Origin: Maridesulfovibrio sp.
Lineage (GTDB): Bacteria > Desulfobacterota > Desulfovibrionia > Desulfovibrionales > Desulfovibrionaceae
NCBI RefSeq assembly: GCF_963667685.1
Contig: NZ_OY763930.1
Location: 2,319,435 to 2,383,434, forward strand
Length of the DNA: 64,000 nucleotides
Reading direction: 5' to 3'
Shown: positions 1-9,089 of the stretch, piece by piece
How positions within the stretch are numbered: the first letter of the stretch is position 1
Layout of the letters: every line of letters starts with the position of its first letter
Program-made: the position numbers and the translations under genes
Notes under the pieces: model-generated
Told to the model about the DNA's origin: nothing
What the model saw: the letters and a program-made list of their open reading frames with translations, nothing else
Databases searched by the model: none

Positions 1-298
1 CGATTCGCCCGGTTGCTTTCCTCTCTTAGTGCGAGACCCCCTTCTATCTTTTGAAGCAGGGGGAGGGAAAGATACCCTTAAGTGAAAAAAAACACAACCT
101 AGGAACATGGATAATTAACATACTCCATCAATGTCAACAAGTGATTCAGTTTATCACTTTTGAAAAACTCAGACTTGCCAAGCAAGCCGGATTCAGCGTA
201 TTTACTCATCCCGAACACAAGGTGCGTCAGTAGTAGATATTTCCTACAAAAAATTTTGATAACCAGCAACATAAACTTGAAAAAGTGGTTCGTATAAT
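1..298. other. Upstream region without a supported gene
   Basis: I see no convincing gene. A weak GC-rich hairpin (five C at 37-41 against five G at 59-63, with a TTC/GAA extension) could be the terminator of a gene lying to the left of the window. A 60-codon open frame at 51-233 has no ribosome binding site and no protein-like composition. Confidence 0.4.
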
Positions 299-955
299 AT
301 GAATGAATGTACACAATGCGGCACATGTTGCCGAAAAGGCGGCCCAGCGCTGCACAATCAGGACTTGCCCCTGCTTAAAGAGAAAGACGGCATTGACCTC
401 ACTGATATTGTAACCCTGCGCAAAGGTGAACTCGCTTACGACCAGCCGCAGGGGCAGGTACTCCCTCTTGCCGAAGAGATTCTTAAAATTAAAGGCGCCG
501 GCGGTGAATGGATCTGTTCATTCCTTGCCCAGTCTTCAAACGTCTGCCGTATTTATAAAAAACGTCCGCTCGAATGTCAGAAACTTTTTTGCGGTGATCC
601 TGAGCCTCTGCTGGAGGTTTACAGCAAGGAGCGGCTTTCCAGAAAGGATGTTCTTCCTGAGGGGCACCCCGTGCTTGAGCTTATTGAAGAGCATGACCGG
701 AAGTGTGATCCGGTAAAGATGGCTGAAATTGCCGCATCAGCTATAGAAAACTGGGATGAGAGTGAAGGGCTTAAGTCTGATCTTCGTGAAATGCTCATCT
801 TCGATTCCACCATTCGCGAACTTGTTATGGAGAAAGCCGGGCTGCCTGAAGAGTCCATGGATTTCTTTTTTGGACGCCCCATGAGCATTCTCATTAAAGG
901 TTACGGCATTATCGCTACACCCAGCGGAAAATCTTTCTCACTGCGCAAACTTTAA
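299..955 (+). CDS. YkgJ family cysteine-cluster protein
   Basis: The 218-residue product starts almost at once with a CxxCxxCC cluster (Cys4, 7, 10, 11), followed by further Cys near residues 64, 76, 88 and 92. This is the CxxCxxCC (UPF0153/YkgJ) pattern, thought to bind zinc or an Fe-S cluster; the biochemical role of the family is unsettled. There is no signal peptide, so it is probably cytoplasmic. The ATG at 299 is kept because the cluster begins three residues later, although the Shine-Dalgarno is weak. The next gene follows after 9 bases and is probably co-transcribed. Confidence 0.85.
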   Translation: MNECTQCGTCCRKGGPALHNQDLPLLKEKDGIDLTDIVTLRKGELAYDQPQGQVLPLAEEILKIKGAGGEWICSFLAQSSNVCRIYKKRPLECQKLFCGDPEPLLEVYSKERLSRKDVLPEGHPVLELIEEHDRKCDPVKMAEIAASAIENWDESEGLKSDLREMLIFDSTIRELVMEKAGLPEESMDFFFGRPMSILIKGYGIIATPSGKSFSLRKL

Positions 956-964
956 GGATATCAG

Positions 965-1234
965 ATGAAAGACGAACGAGGACTTTATTACTATCCGTCC
1001 CTACAGACCCGCGACACAAAAATGTACGTGCGGGAGAATCTGGGTTCTATTGAATTCCGGCTCTGGTCCAATGATAATCCCGTTATCTGGGATAAGCATG
1101 AATGGCTGCCGTATGACGTAATCATGGAAGCTGCTGAAGAATACAAAAAACGCGGATCAGACCGTAATCCCCTGTCTTTGTACGACCTGAATGTAGCCCA
1201 GCAGTTGATTAAAGAAGATAAGATTACCCATTAA
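965..1234 (+). CDS. Small conserved-looking hypothetical protein
   Basis: The 89-residue product is acidic and soluble, with many Tyr and Trp and no signal peptide, membrane segment or cysteine pair. It starts 9 bases after the YkgJ-like gene, with AAGGA about 6 bases before the ATG, so the two probably form one transcript. I do not recognise the family. The tight spacing, good ribosome site and protein-like composition support a real gene. It might act with the metal-cluster protein upstream, but only gene order suggests this. Confidence 0.7.
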   Translation: MKDERGLYYYPSLQTRDTKMYVRENLGSIEFRLWSNDNPVIWDKHEWLPYDVIMEAAEEYKKRGSDRNPLSLYDLNVAQQLIKEDKITH

Positions 1235-1330
1235 TTTGAAGTATCGCGCTTTGATAAAGAATTTTGCCTCTAATGGACTCGGTATTCCTGTAGTGCCTTA
1301 GGCCTTATGTTTGGCAGATTCCGCGTGAAA

Positions 1331-1368
1331 AAATATCCCGGAAATCATATATGATTTCCGGGATATTT
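1331..1368. terminator. Bidirectional intrinsic terminator
   Basis: A near-perfect palindrome of about 19 bp per arm (AAATATCCCGGAAATCAT and its complement) has A residues on its left and T residues on its right. It sits between the convergent hypothetical gene at 965-1234 and the DUF523 gene, and can end transcription from both sides. Confidence 0.85.
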
Positions 1369-1773
1369 TTATTCTGTTTCCAGCTCGAATCCTTCGGTGC
1401 GCAGCATGGCGGCGAACAGTCCGTCGCCGTCAATTAATTTCCCGTTGAAAGATCCGTCATAAATCCTGCCTATTCCGCATGACGGAGATCGTGCTTTCAA
1501 GATGGCCTTTCTGCTGCCGGAGAGTTTCGCCAGCTTTAGAGCTTCTTTTGCTCCGTGCATGAATTTATCCGTGACATCCTCTCCTTCATTGCTCATGACT
1601 TTGCCATTGACGATTTCACAAGGAGGACGTGGGGTGGTCAACCCGCCAAGCTGTTCCGGGCAAACCGGTATGGCTTTACCCTCTGAGACCAGTCGCATGA
1701 CTCTTTCATCTGCATTATCTCCGCCATCGTAGCGACAGCAAAGTCCGGCGAGACACCCGCTTACTATATACAT
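1369..1773 (-). CDS. DUF523 family protein (TudS-like)
   Basis: The 134-residue protein carries the DUF523 pattern: SGCLAGLCCRYDG at the N-terminus, CPEQLGGL in the middle and KARSPSCG near residue 100. The family includes TudS, an Fe-S thiouracil desulfurase whose three cysteines bind a [4Fe-4S] cluster; matching cysteines are present here. The start at 1773 is chosen because GGAGG lies 8 bases upstream; an ATG six codons earlier has no ribosome site. It is divergent from the serine dehydratase gene. The substrate is not predictable from sequence. Confidence 0.85.
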   Translation of the reverse strand: MYIVSGCLAGLCCRYDGGDNADERVMRLVSEGKAIPVCPEQLGGLTTPRPPCEIVNGKVMSNEGEDVTDKFMHGAKEALKLAKLSGSRKAILKARSPSCGIGRIYDGSFNGKLIDGDGLFAAMLRTEGFELETE

Positions 1774-1869
1774 GTTTGTAACCTCCGCCATAGATGTGTG
1801 CGTTGTTAGGAATTATGCATTGTGCTAGTGATAGATTTCATAAACAATTTTCACGGTCAAGGAGGACTT

Positions 1870-3219
1870 ATGACTGCCATCACCACTTCCGTTTTCGAAT
1901 TATTCAAAATCGGACCCGGGCCTTCAAGTTCTCATACTATCGGTCCCATGACGGCCGGGTATCGTTTTTATAATGCTGTGGACGATCTAAATCTTGATGT
2001 TCAGCCGGATAATATAGAAATAAGACTTTACGGCAGTCTCAGTGCCACAGGGAAGGGGCATGGAACTGACCGTGCTGTAGTAGCCGGGTTGTTAGGTTTC
2101 AGTCCGGATAATGTTGAGTGTGAATTTCTGGAAGCACTGGCCGAGGGTTCCAGCCATCAATTTGAAAGTGGTGGAATTTCGATTCCCCTGAGTGTGAAAG
2201 ATGTTGTCTTTGCCGAAGTGGAAAATGATTTCCCATATGCAAATACGCTTTTGCTAAGGCTTAGAAAAGGTACGGAGGTTCTTTTTGAACAGGAATACTA
2301 TTCTATTGGTGGCGGGTTTATTAAATTGAAGGGGCAGCAGGAAGAAATTCCCCGAGTGCTTCCTTACCGATATTCCAATATGGATGAACTCAAAGCGATC
2401 CTTACTGATGAAGGATTGCGCATGCATCAGGCAGTGCTTGTCAATGAAACAGCAATCACCGGAGTTTCAGAAGAAGAAGTCTATGAAAAGCTCGATGCAA
2501 TTCTTGATGCCATGAAGCTGTCCGTTGAGAATGGTCTCAGTGCGGAAGGAATTCTGCCGGGTCCTCTGGGGTTGCACCGCAAGGCCAAACGGCTTTATGA
2601 AAACAGTGCGCAGACCAACGCTGCAGATAAATTTTTACTCCGGCTCAATGCCTACGGTTTTGCGGCTTCCGAGGAAAATGCTGCCGGGCATATCGTAGTC
2701 ACCGCGCCCACTTCCGGTTCAGCCGGTGTTATCCCTGCGGCGATCTATGCTCTTGAAGAAGATCTGGGTATCAGTCGCGAGAAAGTGCGTGAGGGAATGC
2801 TTGTGGCTGCTGCCCTGGGTTTTATAGCCAAGCACAACGCCAGCATTGCCGGAGCAGAAGTCGGTTGTCAGGGTGAAGTCGGTGTCGCTTCGGCTATGGC
2901 GGCGGGGCTTGTTGCTTATGCCAACGGTCTCCGCTTCTGGCGAGTGGAAAATGCTGCGGAATCGGCGCTTGAACACCATCTGGGCTTAACCTGCGATCCC
3001 GTGGGCGGATATGTGCAGATTCCGTGTATTGAACGTAATGCCATGGGGGTTGTCCGGGCATACAATGCCTATCTTATTGCTTCGGTTGAGAATGAAATAT
3101 TCCATAAGGTCAGTTTTGATGAAGTGGTGCAGGCCATGGCTGAAACAGGAAAAGACATGAATTCCAAGTACAGGGAAACATCACTTGGTGGTTTGGCTGT
3201 TTCGGTACCGAATTGTTGA
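1870..3219 (+). CDS. sdaA: L-serine ammonia-lyase, iron-sulfur-dependent, single-chain
   Basis: The 449-residue enzyme deaminates L-serine to pyruvate and ammonia. The beta domain comes first (KIGPGPSSSHTIGP at the N-terminus), followed by the alpha domain, as in one-chain SdaA/SdaB enzymes. Cysteines in EVGCQGEVG, LTCDPVGG and IPCIERN are the expected [4Fe-4S] ligands. The start at 1870 has a perfect AAGGAGG at 1859-1865; an in-frame GTG-type extension to 1822 lacks a ribosome site. Cytoplasmic. The cystathionine beta-lyase gene follows 86 bases later, so the two may form a serine/cysteine catabolic unit. Confidence 0.93.
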   Translation: MTAITTSVFELFKIGPGPSSSHTIGPMTAGYRFYNAVDDLNLDVQPDNIEIRLYGSLSATGKGHGTDRAVVAGLLGFSPDNVECEFLEALAEGSSHQFESGGISIPLSVKDVVFAEVENDFPYANTLLLRLRKGTEVLFEQEYYSIGGGFIKLKGQQEEIPRVLPYRYSNMDELKAILTDEGLRMHQAVLVNETAITGVSEEEVYEKLDAILDAMKLSVENGLSAEGILPGPLGLHRKAKRLYENSAQTNAADKFLLRLNAYGFAASEENAAGHIVVTAPTSGSAGVIPAAIYALEEDLGISREKVREGMLVAAALGFIAKHNASIAGAEVGCQGEVGVASAMAAGLVAYANGLRFWRVENAAESALEHHLGLTCDPVGGYVQIPCIERNAMGVVRAYNAYLIASVENEIFHKVSFDEVVQAMAETGKDMNSKYRETSLGGLAVSVPNC

Positions 3220-3305
3220 CAGTTAATTAAGAAAGAAGCGCGGGTGCTGGTTGTTTTTTCTGTTTCCCTATTTATATTCTGGGCAAGAAAGAACAAGGAG
3301 TTAAC

Positions 3306-4469
3306 ATGCAGGATATTTCCACCAGATTAGTTAATGCGGGTAAAGTTGAAGCCAGAGAATTTATAAATACTATTAATCCTCCTCTGCACCGGGCATCCAC
3401 AGTACTTTTCGATTCATATGCTGATCAGCAGAAATGCAATGCCGGAGAATATGAAGGAATTGCTTACGGGCTTTGCGGTATGGCAGCCCAGAATGCCTTT
3501 GAGGCAGCGATGGTTGAACTGGAAGGGGCGCACGGTTGTAAAGCCTTTCAGTCCGGAATTGCAGCTATAGCCATGGTGCTCATGGCCTATACCAAACAGG
3601 GCGACCACATTTTGATCTGCGACAACGTTTATGGTCCGACCCGTTATTTCAGCGATAAATTTCTTTCCAAGTACGGAGTTGAGGCTGAATATCTGCCTTC
3701 AGACGCCGGAGCAGGCGTCGCTGATTATATCCGCGAAAATACAACACTGCTGTTCATGGAGTCCCCCGGATCAAATACTCTTGAGATTCAGGATATCCCG
3801 GCTATTGCAAAGGTCTGCCGCGAGAATGGTGTCGTCTCGGTCATTGATAATACATGGGCTACTCCTCTTTATCTCAATCCCTTTGAACTGGGGGTTGATG
3901 TCTCCATCCACTCGGTGACAAAGTATATTACCGGGCATTCAGACATCCTGCTGGGATCTGTTTCAACCAATGAAAAATATTGGGGAACTTTTGAAAGCTG
4001 CTACAATGTGTTTGAGGCATACGCGCCGCAGGAAGATTGTTATCAGGCTTTGCGCGGATTGCGTTCCCTCCCATTCCGCCTGAAGCGTCATGAAGTGTCC
4101 GCACTTGAAATTGCTAACTGGCTGGAAAGTCATGATATGGTCGAGTCGGTTCTTCATCCTGCACTTGAAAGCCATCCGCAGCACGATCTTTGGAAAAGGG
4201 ATTTCACAGGCTCCAGCGGCCTGTTCTCTTTTACCCTGAAAGAAGAATATGAGGATATTGACCATGGTCCGTTTGTTGACGGCCTTGAACTTTTCGGTAT
4301 TGGGTACAGCTGGGGCGGATTCAAGAGTCTGATCACCGGTGGCAAGTTCAAGCGCACCAACCATTACGGCTATGAAGGTAAGACTATTTTTCGGTTGAGC
4401 ATAGGGCTGGAGGATGTGGAAGACTTAAAGGCTGATCTTGGGCAAGGATTGGAGAAGCTTAGAAAATAA
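3306..4469 (+). CDS. metC: Cystathionine beta-lyase, PLP-dependent
   Basis: The 387-residue protein belongs to the Cys/Met metabolism PLP family (fold type I). Markers are SRLVNAG-like RLVNAGK near the start, the substrate loop FQSGIAAIA, IDNTWATPLYLNP, and the Schiff-base lysine in SVTKYITGHSD near residue 206. The Proteobacterial MetC signature WGGFKSL is close to the C-terminus, which favours cystathionine beta-lyase (cystathionine to homocysteine, pyruvate and ammonia) over gamma-synthase. Start supported by AAGGAG six bases before ATG. The metF gene about 3 kb downstream acts in the same methionine route. Confidence 0.88.
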   Translation: MQDISTRLVNAGKVEAREFINTINPPLHRASTVLFDSYADQQKCNAGEYEGIAYGLCGMAAQNAFEAAMVELEGAHGCKAFQSGIAAIAMVLMAYTKQGDHILICDNVYGPTRYFSDKFLSKYGVEAEYLPSDAGAGVADYIRENTTLLFMESPGSNTLEIQDIPAIAKVCRENGVVSVIDNTWATPLYLNPFELGVDVSIHSVTKYITGHSDILLGSVSTNEKYWGTFESCYNVFEAYAPQEDCYQALRGLRSLPFRLKRHEVSALEIANWLESHDMVESVLHPALESHPQHDLWKRDFTGSSGLFSFTLKEEYEDIDHGPFVDGLELFGIGYSWGGFKSLITGGKFKRTNHYGYEGKTIFRLSIGLEDVEDLKADLGQGLEKLRK

Positions 4470-4502
4470 TCAACTGCGGTGCATCCCCCGTAGTATTGAT
4501 AC

Positions 4503-4543
4503 GAAAAAAGGCCGTGATATCATTTAGATATTACGGCCTTTTT
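4503..4543. terminator. Bidirectional intrinsic terminator
   Basis: The arms AAAAAAGGCCGTGATAT and ATATTACGGCCTTTTT pair with one G-T wobble around a short loop, with A on the left and T on the right. It lies between the convergent metC and glycosyltransferase genes. Confidence 0.85.
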
Positions 4544-4549
4544 CGGTCT

Positions 4550-5545
4550 CTAATCTTTCGCAGCCTGTAGATAAATTCTTTGCATTTTTGAATCATCTAT
4601 TTCTTCGGCCCAGTGCAGGTAGAGCGATTTTAGAAAATTTCGCCGCAATTGTGGAGCTGCCGAGATACGGTTTTTTATGGCTGTCTCGACATCCATTTCA
4701 TTTATAATATTGTGCAGCGTTTCTGCCCGGTTGATGATACGGTGCTTTCTCTCAATGAGTTCATTCCCTTGACGGGCGATGCGTTCCCGCAATTTATCAT
4801 CAGCTAAAAGCATGTTGAACTTTTCAATCAGATCCTCTGCATTGTTCGGTTCGTAGCTCACTAGATGGACTCCATCTTCAAATATATCGAAAAGTCCGTT
4901 TCCGATTTTGGGAGTCAGCAGGCAGGAGCCGCAGGCAAGGGCTTCGAAGACCCTGAAATTCAAGTCTCCGCGTTCGGCGATGTTGAGTACAACCTTTGCT
5001 TTGGGAAAAAGTTCCCTGAAACGTCCCTTGGTGACGTGCAGTCCCGGAATTTGTTCGGCCACCTTATCGAGGAAGATCTTTCTTTCCGGTGTCAGTTCGG
5101 CATCAACAGTGCCGACGAAAAGCAGATCCCATTCTTTTTCCATTTCTACCGGCTGGTCGTGATCCATCGCAACAGGAGGGAACCAGATTAAACGCGATTC
5201 CGGCAGACGCGGGGCAAAGCGTTCAAGATGGTCTTTCAGACTGACCAGACAGATGTCGAATCCTTGGGCATAGAGCGGATACCAACTGTGGATGTGGGTA
5301 TCTATGCAGTGAAAGATCGTCAGGCAGGGGAAGTCTTCCACTCTTGCGAGGGGCGGAGCTATTGATCTGTCTGCATACAGAACCGCAAAAGGTTCTGTCC
5401 CTGTTTTTTCCAGAATATCGTGCCAGGTTAATACCTGCTGTCCCGAAATGGGGATGTAGACTATTTCATAGCCCAGTTTATCCATCCCGTTACGGAAGAA
5501 TATATTACCGACCCAAGCGATAGTTTTATTTTCTTTTGCATTCAC
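4550..5545 (-). CDS. Glycosyltransferase family 1-like protein
   Basis: The 331-residue soluble protein has the C-terminal half of a GT-B glycosyltransferase. The segment around residues 195-225 (RVFEALACGSCLLT, then FEDGVHLVSY) matches the Glyco_trans_1_2 signature, where the Glu and the Gly-rich turn bind the nucleotide sugar. The N-terminal half holds a diverged acceptor domain. There is no signal peptide or membrane segment. It is a single gene with its own terminator; acceptor and sugar cannot be deduced. Polysaccharide, LPS or flagellin modification is possible. Confidence 0.8.
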   Translation of the reverse strand: MNAKENKTIAWVGNIFFRNGMDKLGYEIVYIPISGQQVLTWHDILEKTGTEPFAVLYADRSIAPPLARVEDFPCLTIFHCIDTHIHSWYPLYAQGFDICLVSLKDHLERFAPRLPESRLIWFPPVAMDHDQPVEMEKEWDLLFVGTVDAELTPERKIFLDKVAEQIPGLHVTKGRFRELFPKAKVVLNIAERGDLNFRVFEALACGSCLLTPKIGNGLFDIFEDGVHLVSYEPNNAEDLIEKFNMLLADDKLRERIARQGNELIERKHRIINRAETLHNIINEMDVETAIKNRISAAPQLRRNFLKSLYLHWAEEIDDSKMQRIYLQAAKD

Positions 5546-5604
5546 GCGGAAAAGATACCAACTAAGTGTTCGCTTTGGAAGGGTGAATGTTTTGAATAGA
5601 TGTG

Positions 5605-5955
5605 TCAGCTTATCATCTTAGAAAGAGTTGCTGAATCAACTTCAAGAGCAGGGGTGAATTTTGCTCCGAAAAGGGTGTTTTCCTTCCAGACAGTAACAGC
5701 TTTCTGGCTGCTCAGGAATCCTATATTGTCATTGAAAATGCAGCCCCGGATAAAAATTTCATCGGCCTGTCTGAGCTGTTTCGCATCGCTGCCGGAGTTG
5801 ATCATAAACTTCATTCCGTCCTGAGAAATGTCCAGTATAGTGATATCCAGATCCTTTTCGGATGTAGAGGCAGCAATATCACATTGCCGGAAGAAGCAAT
5901 TCATGGATTTAAGGTCTATTCGTGTGCTTTTTCGACGATCATCTACTTTATTCAT
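5605..5955 (-). CDS. PilZ domain protein
   Basis: The 116-residue protein is a stand-alone PilZ domain. The c-di-GMP-binding RxxxR motif is RRKSTR near residue 6 and the second motif is DISQDG near residue 46. The ATG at 5955 is chosen because GGGAGGG lies 6 bases upstream; a ten-codon extension has none. It starts 59 bases before the glycosyltransferase gene in the same direction, so the two may be co-transcribed and c-di-GMP may influence surface glycosylation. That last link is inference from gene order only. Confidence 0.88.
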   Translation of the reverse strand: MNKVDDRRKSTRIDLKSMNCFFRQCDIAASTSEKDLDITILDISQDGMKFMINSGSDAKQLRQADEIFIRGCIFNDNIGFLSSQKAVTVWKENTLFGAKFTPALEVDSATLSKMIS

Positions 5956-6491
5956 ACTATTCCCTCCCCCGGAAGCAGGGAACAATATGATTGCAAAAAA
6001 AACAAGTGAATTATTTTTTTTTGGTTTTCACTTTTTAATGTCTGCTATTCATACTAAGAAGGTCTTGTTTTTTTATTCACAGCCATTGTTCATAAGAGTT
6101 GAGCACTGTCTTAAGATTTAACCATTGTGAATATAGAATCCGATTATGTGGTATTTACATTAATGCCGATGTGGAAGATTATAGCTTATCAGTAATTTAG
6201 CAGTTGCAGGTGATTCCTGCAGTTCACACTTGGAGCTTAATCAGAGAGTATCAGAGTAGCGGTAAATTCATCCTTTTAGAGCACAAGTGGTGGCAGCAGG
6301 GGATATCGGGCTGTTTACGGTGTCTAAAAAACTGTCATGTCCGAGTTTTTGTTTATGATAGATCGAATTAGCTTTTAGTCTTGGCTAAAGGCGTTAAAAA
6401 AGTTAAGTGGTTAGCTGTATGGAATTGTAATTAAAAATTTAATGCGGCTACCCATTCTGGTGTCCGTGACCAATAAAGCCAGGAGTTTGCG
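5956..6491. other. AT-rich intergenic region
   Basis: This region separates two divergent genes. It is AT-rich with several homopolymer runs and no credible open frame, RNA gene or strong hairpin. It presumably holds the promoters of the PilZ gene and of the lipoprotein gene, but I could not single out a convincing -35/-10 pair. Confidence 0.5.
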
Positions 6492-7064
6492 GTGAGGAAA
6501 TTATTAGTTGTTTTTGCTCTGCTGGGAATGTTGCTTCCCGGTTGTGTGTACGTAAATATGGATATCGAGAACAAGCCTGTGCAGGGTACTGATTTCAGCA
6601 AGCTGAAAACCTTCTCTTTTAAGCAAAAGAGTGAGTCTAAAAAAGACCTTGAGGCCATTTTACTTAATACTGCAAAAATTGAGCTTGAAGAGAAGGGCTT
6701 CCGTTATGACCCCGCAGCTCCTGATTTCCTTGTGGTGGTTAATTTTGGCTCCAAAGCATTTCTGGAAAGAGGCAACACCTACAAAAGAGAAGCTTACGAA
6801 TATGATTACATAAGTAAATCATACTCTGAGATAGGTGTGGTTAAGGCTGCTGATGCTTCACGGGTGAATAATACTGTTCGGATATACATGATGACTCCGG
6901 AGAATGAAGGTCTAAAGACTTTTCTTTGGCGCGGGAAGGCTGCAAGTGATGATCAGGAAGGCCTCGAAGTTGTAGGGCGTTGTCTGGTCAAAGGAGCGTT
7001 GCTGAAATTCCCTGCTGCTGACGGAAATTTTCGTGAAAAGTTAAACGTCCGAGACTGTGAATAG
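6492..7064 (+). CDS. DUF4136-like lipoprotein
   Basis: The 190-residue protein starts with a lipoprotein signal peptide: a charged start, a hydrophobic stretch and the lipobox LLPGC, so Cys18 should be lipidated. The remainder resembles DUF4136 proteins, with a TFSFKQKSE segment, a repeated pattern for unknown periplasmic folding, and a region rich in Tyr near residues 95-112. Start is GTG at 6492 with AGGAG seven bases upstream. It lies alone and is followed by a terminator. Outer- or inner-membrane anchoring in the periplasm is likely; the function is unknown. Confidence 0.75.
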   Translation: MRKLLVVFALLGMLLPGCVYVNMDIENKPVQGTDFSKLKTFSFKQKSESKKDLEAILLNTAKIELEEKGFRYDPAAPDFLVVVNFGSKAFLERGNTYKREAYEYDYISKSYSEIGVVKAADASRVNNTVRIYMMTPENEGLKTFLWRGKAASDDQEGLEVVGRCLVKGALLKFPAADGNFREKLNVRDCE

Positions 7065-7111
7065 ATTCTGATACGCAGTGATCGCTCTGAGTTGGGCGAG
7101 TATTTCTTTAA

Positions 7112-7140
7112 AAGGTTGTGGGTTTCCCGCAGCCTTTTTT
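7112..7140 (+). terminator. Intrinsic terminator after the lipoprotein gene
   Basis: AAGGTTGTGGG pairs with CCCGCAGCCTT through two G-T wobbles, followed by a run of T. It is placed 47 bases after the stop codon. Confidence 0.85.
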
Positions 7141-7338
7141 GTTTTTCAGTTGATTTCGAAGTTCGCTTCGCTTTCCGCTCTGGTAAATGAAAATCCTGAT
7201 TGAGCTTGACTTCGAGGTTGAAGAATGTCAAATATGCATATCTATATAACAATATTTTTATATATTGAATTTGAATTGTTGAAAACAGCAGACAGTGGAA
7301 AGCTGTAAAAATATTGCTTTAAGGCATTCAGGATAATT

Positions 7339-7368
7339 CTTCCCTGGCCGTGCCTGCGGTCCGGGAAG
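7339..7368 (+). promoter_or_regulatory. Hairpin in the metF leader
   Basis: CTTCCC at 7339-7344 pairs with GGGAAG at 7363-7368, and the stem continues inward as GGCC/GGTC after one mismatch. It ends 15 bases before the metF ribosome site. It matches no riboswitch class that I know. It could be a regulatory leader structure or chance. Confidence 0.3.
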
Positions 7369-7394
7369 CAAGCAGATAAAGATGGAGAAATAAA

Positions 7395-8276
7395 ATGCAG
7401 GTGGCAAAGAATATCAATGACGCAGGACAGTTTTTTTCTTTTGAATTTTTTCCTCCCAAGGACAAATCCACTTGGCCCAAGTTCATGGAAAGGGCTGAAA
7501 GACTGGCCGCTCTAAATCCCCTTTTCGCTTCTGTCACATACGGTGCGGGCGGCAGCAGCCATGAAAATTCCCTTGAAATATGTTCCCTGCTGAAACAGGA
7601 AATGGGGGTAGATATTTTAGCCCACCTGACTTGCGTCGGAGCCAGCGAGACTTCTATTGACGGGTTTGTGGAGAGTCTGGTTCAGGCCGGAGTTTCGGAT
7701 ATTCTGGCCCTTGGCGGCGATGGTGTCGGCAATGCCGGAGATGTTAAAAAAAGTCGTTTTTTCCATGCTTCCGATCTGGTCGAATACGTGGACAGTAAAT
7801 TTTCTGAAGTCGGCATAGGGGTGGCCGGATATCCCGGCGGCCATCCGGATTCCCCTTCACTGGTCCGTGATCTTGAGTTCCACCATACCAAGCTTTCCAA
7901 AGGGGCGGACTTTACCATGACTCAGCTTTTCTTTGATAACAGGGTCTATTTTGATTATGTTGAGCGTTTGGCTGATTTCGGTATTGAGCGTCCGGTGATT
8001 CCCGGCGTATTGCCTATCCAGTCCCTAAGTTCCCTGCGCAGGATCATGTCTCTCTGCGGTGCGGCTATCCCCGGAGACCTTTACTGCGGTGTGGAAAAGG
8101 CGTTTGATAGAGGCGGCGATGAAGCTGTCATGGCTTTTGGTTTTGATTTTGCCCGCAAGCAGATTGCCGACCTTCTGGATAAGGGAGCTCCCGGCGTACA
8201 TATCTACAGCCTTAACCGGGCAGCCATGTGTGAAAGGCTGATTACCGATTTGAAGGGCGAAGGGTATTTCTGTTAG
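7395..8276 (+). CDS. metF: Methylenetetrahydrofolate reductase
   Basis: The 293-residue flavoprotein reduces 5,10-methylene-THF to 5-methyl-THF. Family markers in order are the SFEFFPPK motif near residue 14, VTYGAGG near 48, LALGGDG near 105, GVAGYPGGHPDS near 141, MTQLFFDN near 177 and IPGVLPI near 200. These cover the FAD and folate sites of the MTHFR TIM barrel, and the length fits bacterial MetF. GGAGA precedes the ATG. In a sulfate reducer it may serve methionine synthesis, C1 metabolism, or both. Monocistronic, with a strong terminator after it. Confidence 0.95.
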   Translation: MQVAKNINDAGQFFSFEFFPPKDKSTWPKFMERAERLAALNPLFASVTYGAGGSSHENSLEICSLLKQEMGVDILAHLTCVGASETSIDGFVESLVQAGVSDILALGGDGVGNAGDVKKSRFFHASDLVEYVDSKFSEVGIGVAGYPGGHPDSPSLVRDLEFHHTKLSKGADFTMTQLFFDNRVYFDYVERLADFGIERPVIPGVLPIQSLSSLRRIMSLCGAAIPGDLYCGVEKAFDRGGDEAVMAFGFDFARKQIADLLDKGAPGVHIYSLNRAAMCERLITDLKGEGYFC

Positions 8277-8310
8277 TTTTGTCACACTTCGGGTTTAAAA
8301 TTGTATAAGA

Positions 8311-8350
8311 TAAGACCCCGCAATACATTAAAAAGTATTGCGGGGTCTTA
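8311..8350 (+). terminator. Strong hairpin after metF
   Basis: A perfect 16-bp stem (TAAGACCCCGCAATAC and its complement) closes an 8-base A-rich loop 34 bases after metF. There is no long T-run after it, so it may also protect the 3' end of the message. Confidence 0.7.
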
Positions 8351-8426
8351 TGCTGAAAGTTGCTCAACGAGACTAGATCCGAAGTTTATTAAAAGTTACC
8401 CAGCCTCAGTCTCAGGATAAAAATTC

Positions 8427-9089
8427 TTATAAAAATCCTTTAAACATTTCCGCTATCTTGGCGGCGGACTGAACTCTTTCCGGTCCGTTTTCAATGATGA
8501 AAGGCAGGATCTTGTCGGAATAATTGCCAAGCCCGGACAGCAGAGTCTCGCCGATCCCCTTTGAGGATGGTGAGGCTATGAAGTCTTTTATTTCAGAGTA
8601 GAGAGTCTTTGCTTCGCCGATGGAGTTGTTGCCTGTTGTGTAGGCAGTGGAAGCGTGATCATAAACTTTTTTGGCTTTTTCCATGCTTCCCGGGGTTGTT
8701 ATTATTTCGGTCAGCTTGGAAGTCAGGGAAGGGCTGGTGGTTGCCGAGTCCAGACTTTCGGAAAAACCGACCAGACCGGCCAGTTTGGTGAAGGCTGATC
8801 CGGAATTAATGTCAGCCAGTTTGGAAGTAAGGGCGTTGCTTTCGGTGGGACTTATCATGCTCATGACTGTAGTCTGTGCATCAACGAGGTTTTCAGTGGA
8901 GTCGTAAAAACCGGTATAGACGTTTTTGGCGCGGTCGAGCAGGCTGGCTCCTTCGGCTGCACTTTTGGCAGTTTCAGCTGAAGAGGACAGGTCATTCAGG
9001 CTGAAGGCGTAAGCGGCGGAGCCTTGCATAACCATACAGGTTACAAACAGTAAGGTGATAACTATCATACTGGAACATGACTTTTTCAT
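8427..9089 (-). CDS. Exported protein of unknown function
   Basis: The 220-residue protein has a clear Sec signal peptide: Lys-Lys at the start, a hydrophobic core and AYA-like cleavage near residue 28. The mature part is rich in Ser, Thr, Ala and short amphipathic helices, with no cysteine and no recognisable domain. It is probably helical and periplasmic. GGAGAG lies 7 bases before the ATG, supporting the start. The gene stands alone between metF and nrdJ. I do not recognise the family. Confidence 0.7.
   Translation of the reverse strand: MKKSCSSMIVITLLFVTCMVMQGSAAYAFSLNDLSSSAETAKSAAEGASLLDRAKNVYTGFYDSTENLVDAQTTVMSMISPTESNALTSKLADINSGSAFTKLAGLVGFSESLDSATTSPSLTSKLTEIITTPGSMEKAKKVYDHASTAYTTGNNSIGEAKTLYSEIKDFIASPSSKGIGETLLSGLGNYSDKILPFIIENGPERVQSAAKIAEMFKGFL

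Noticed and set aside
51..233. 60-codon open frame at the window start
   Set aside because: No ribosome site at a proper distance, low-quality composition and a possible terminator hairpin overlapping its start.
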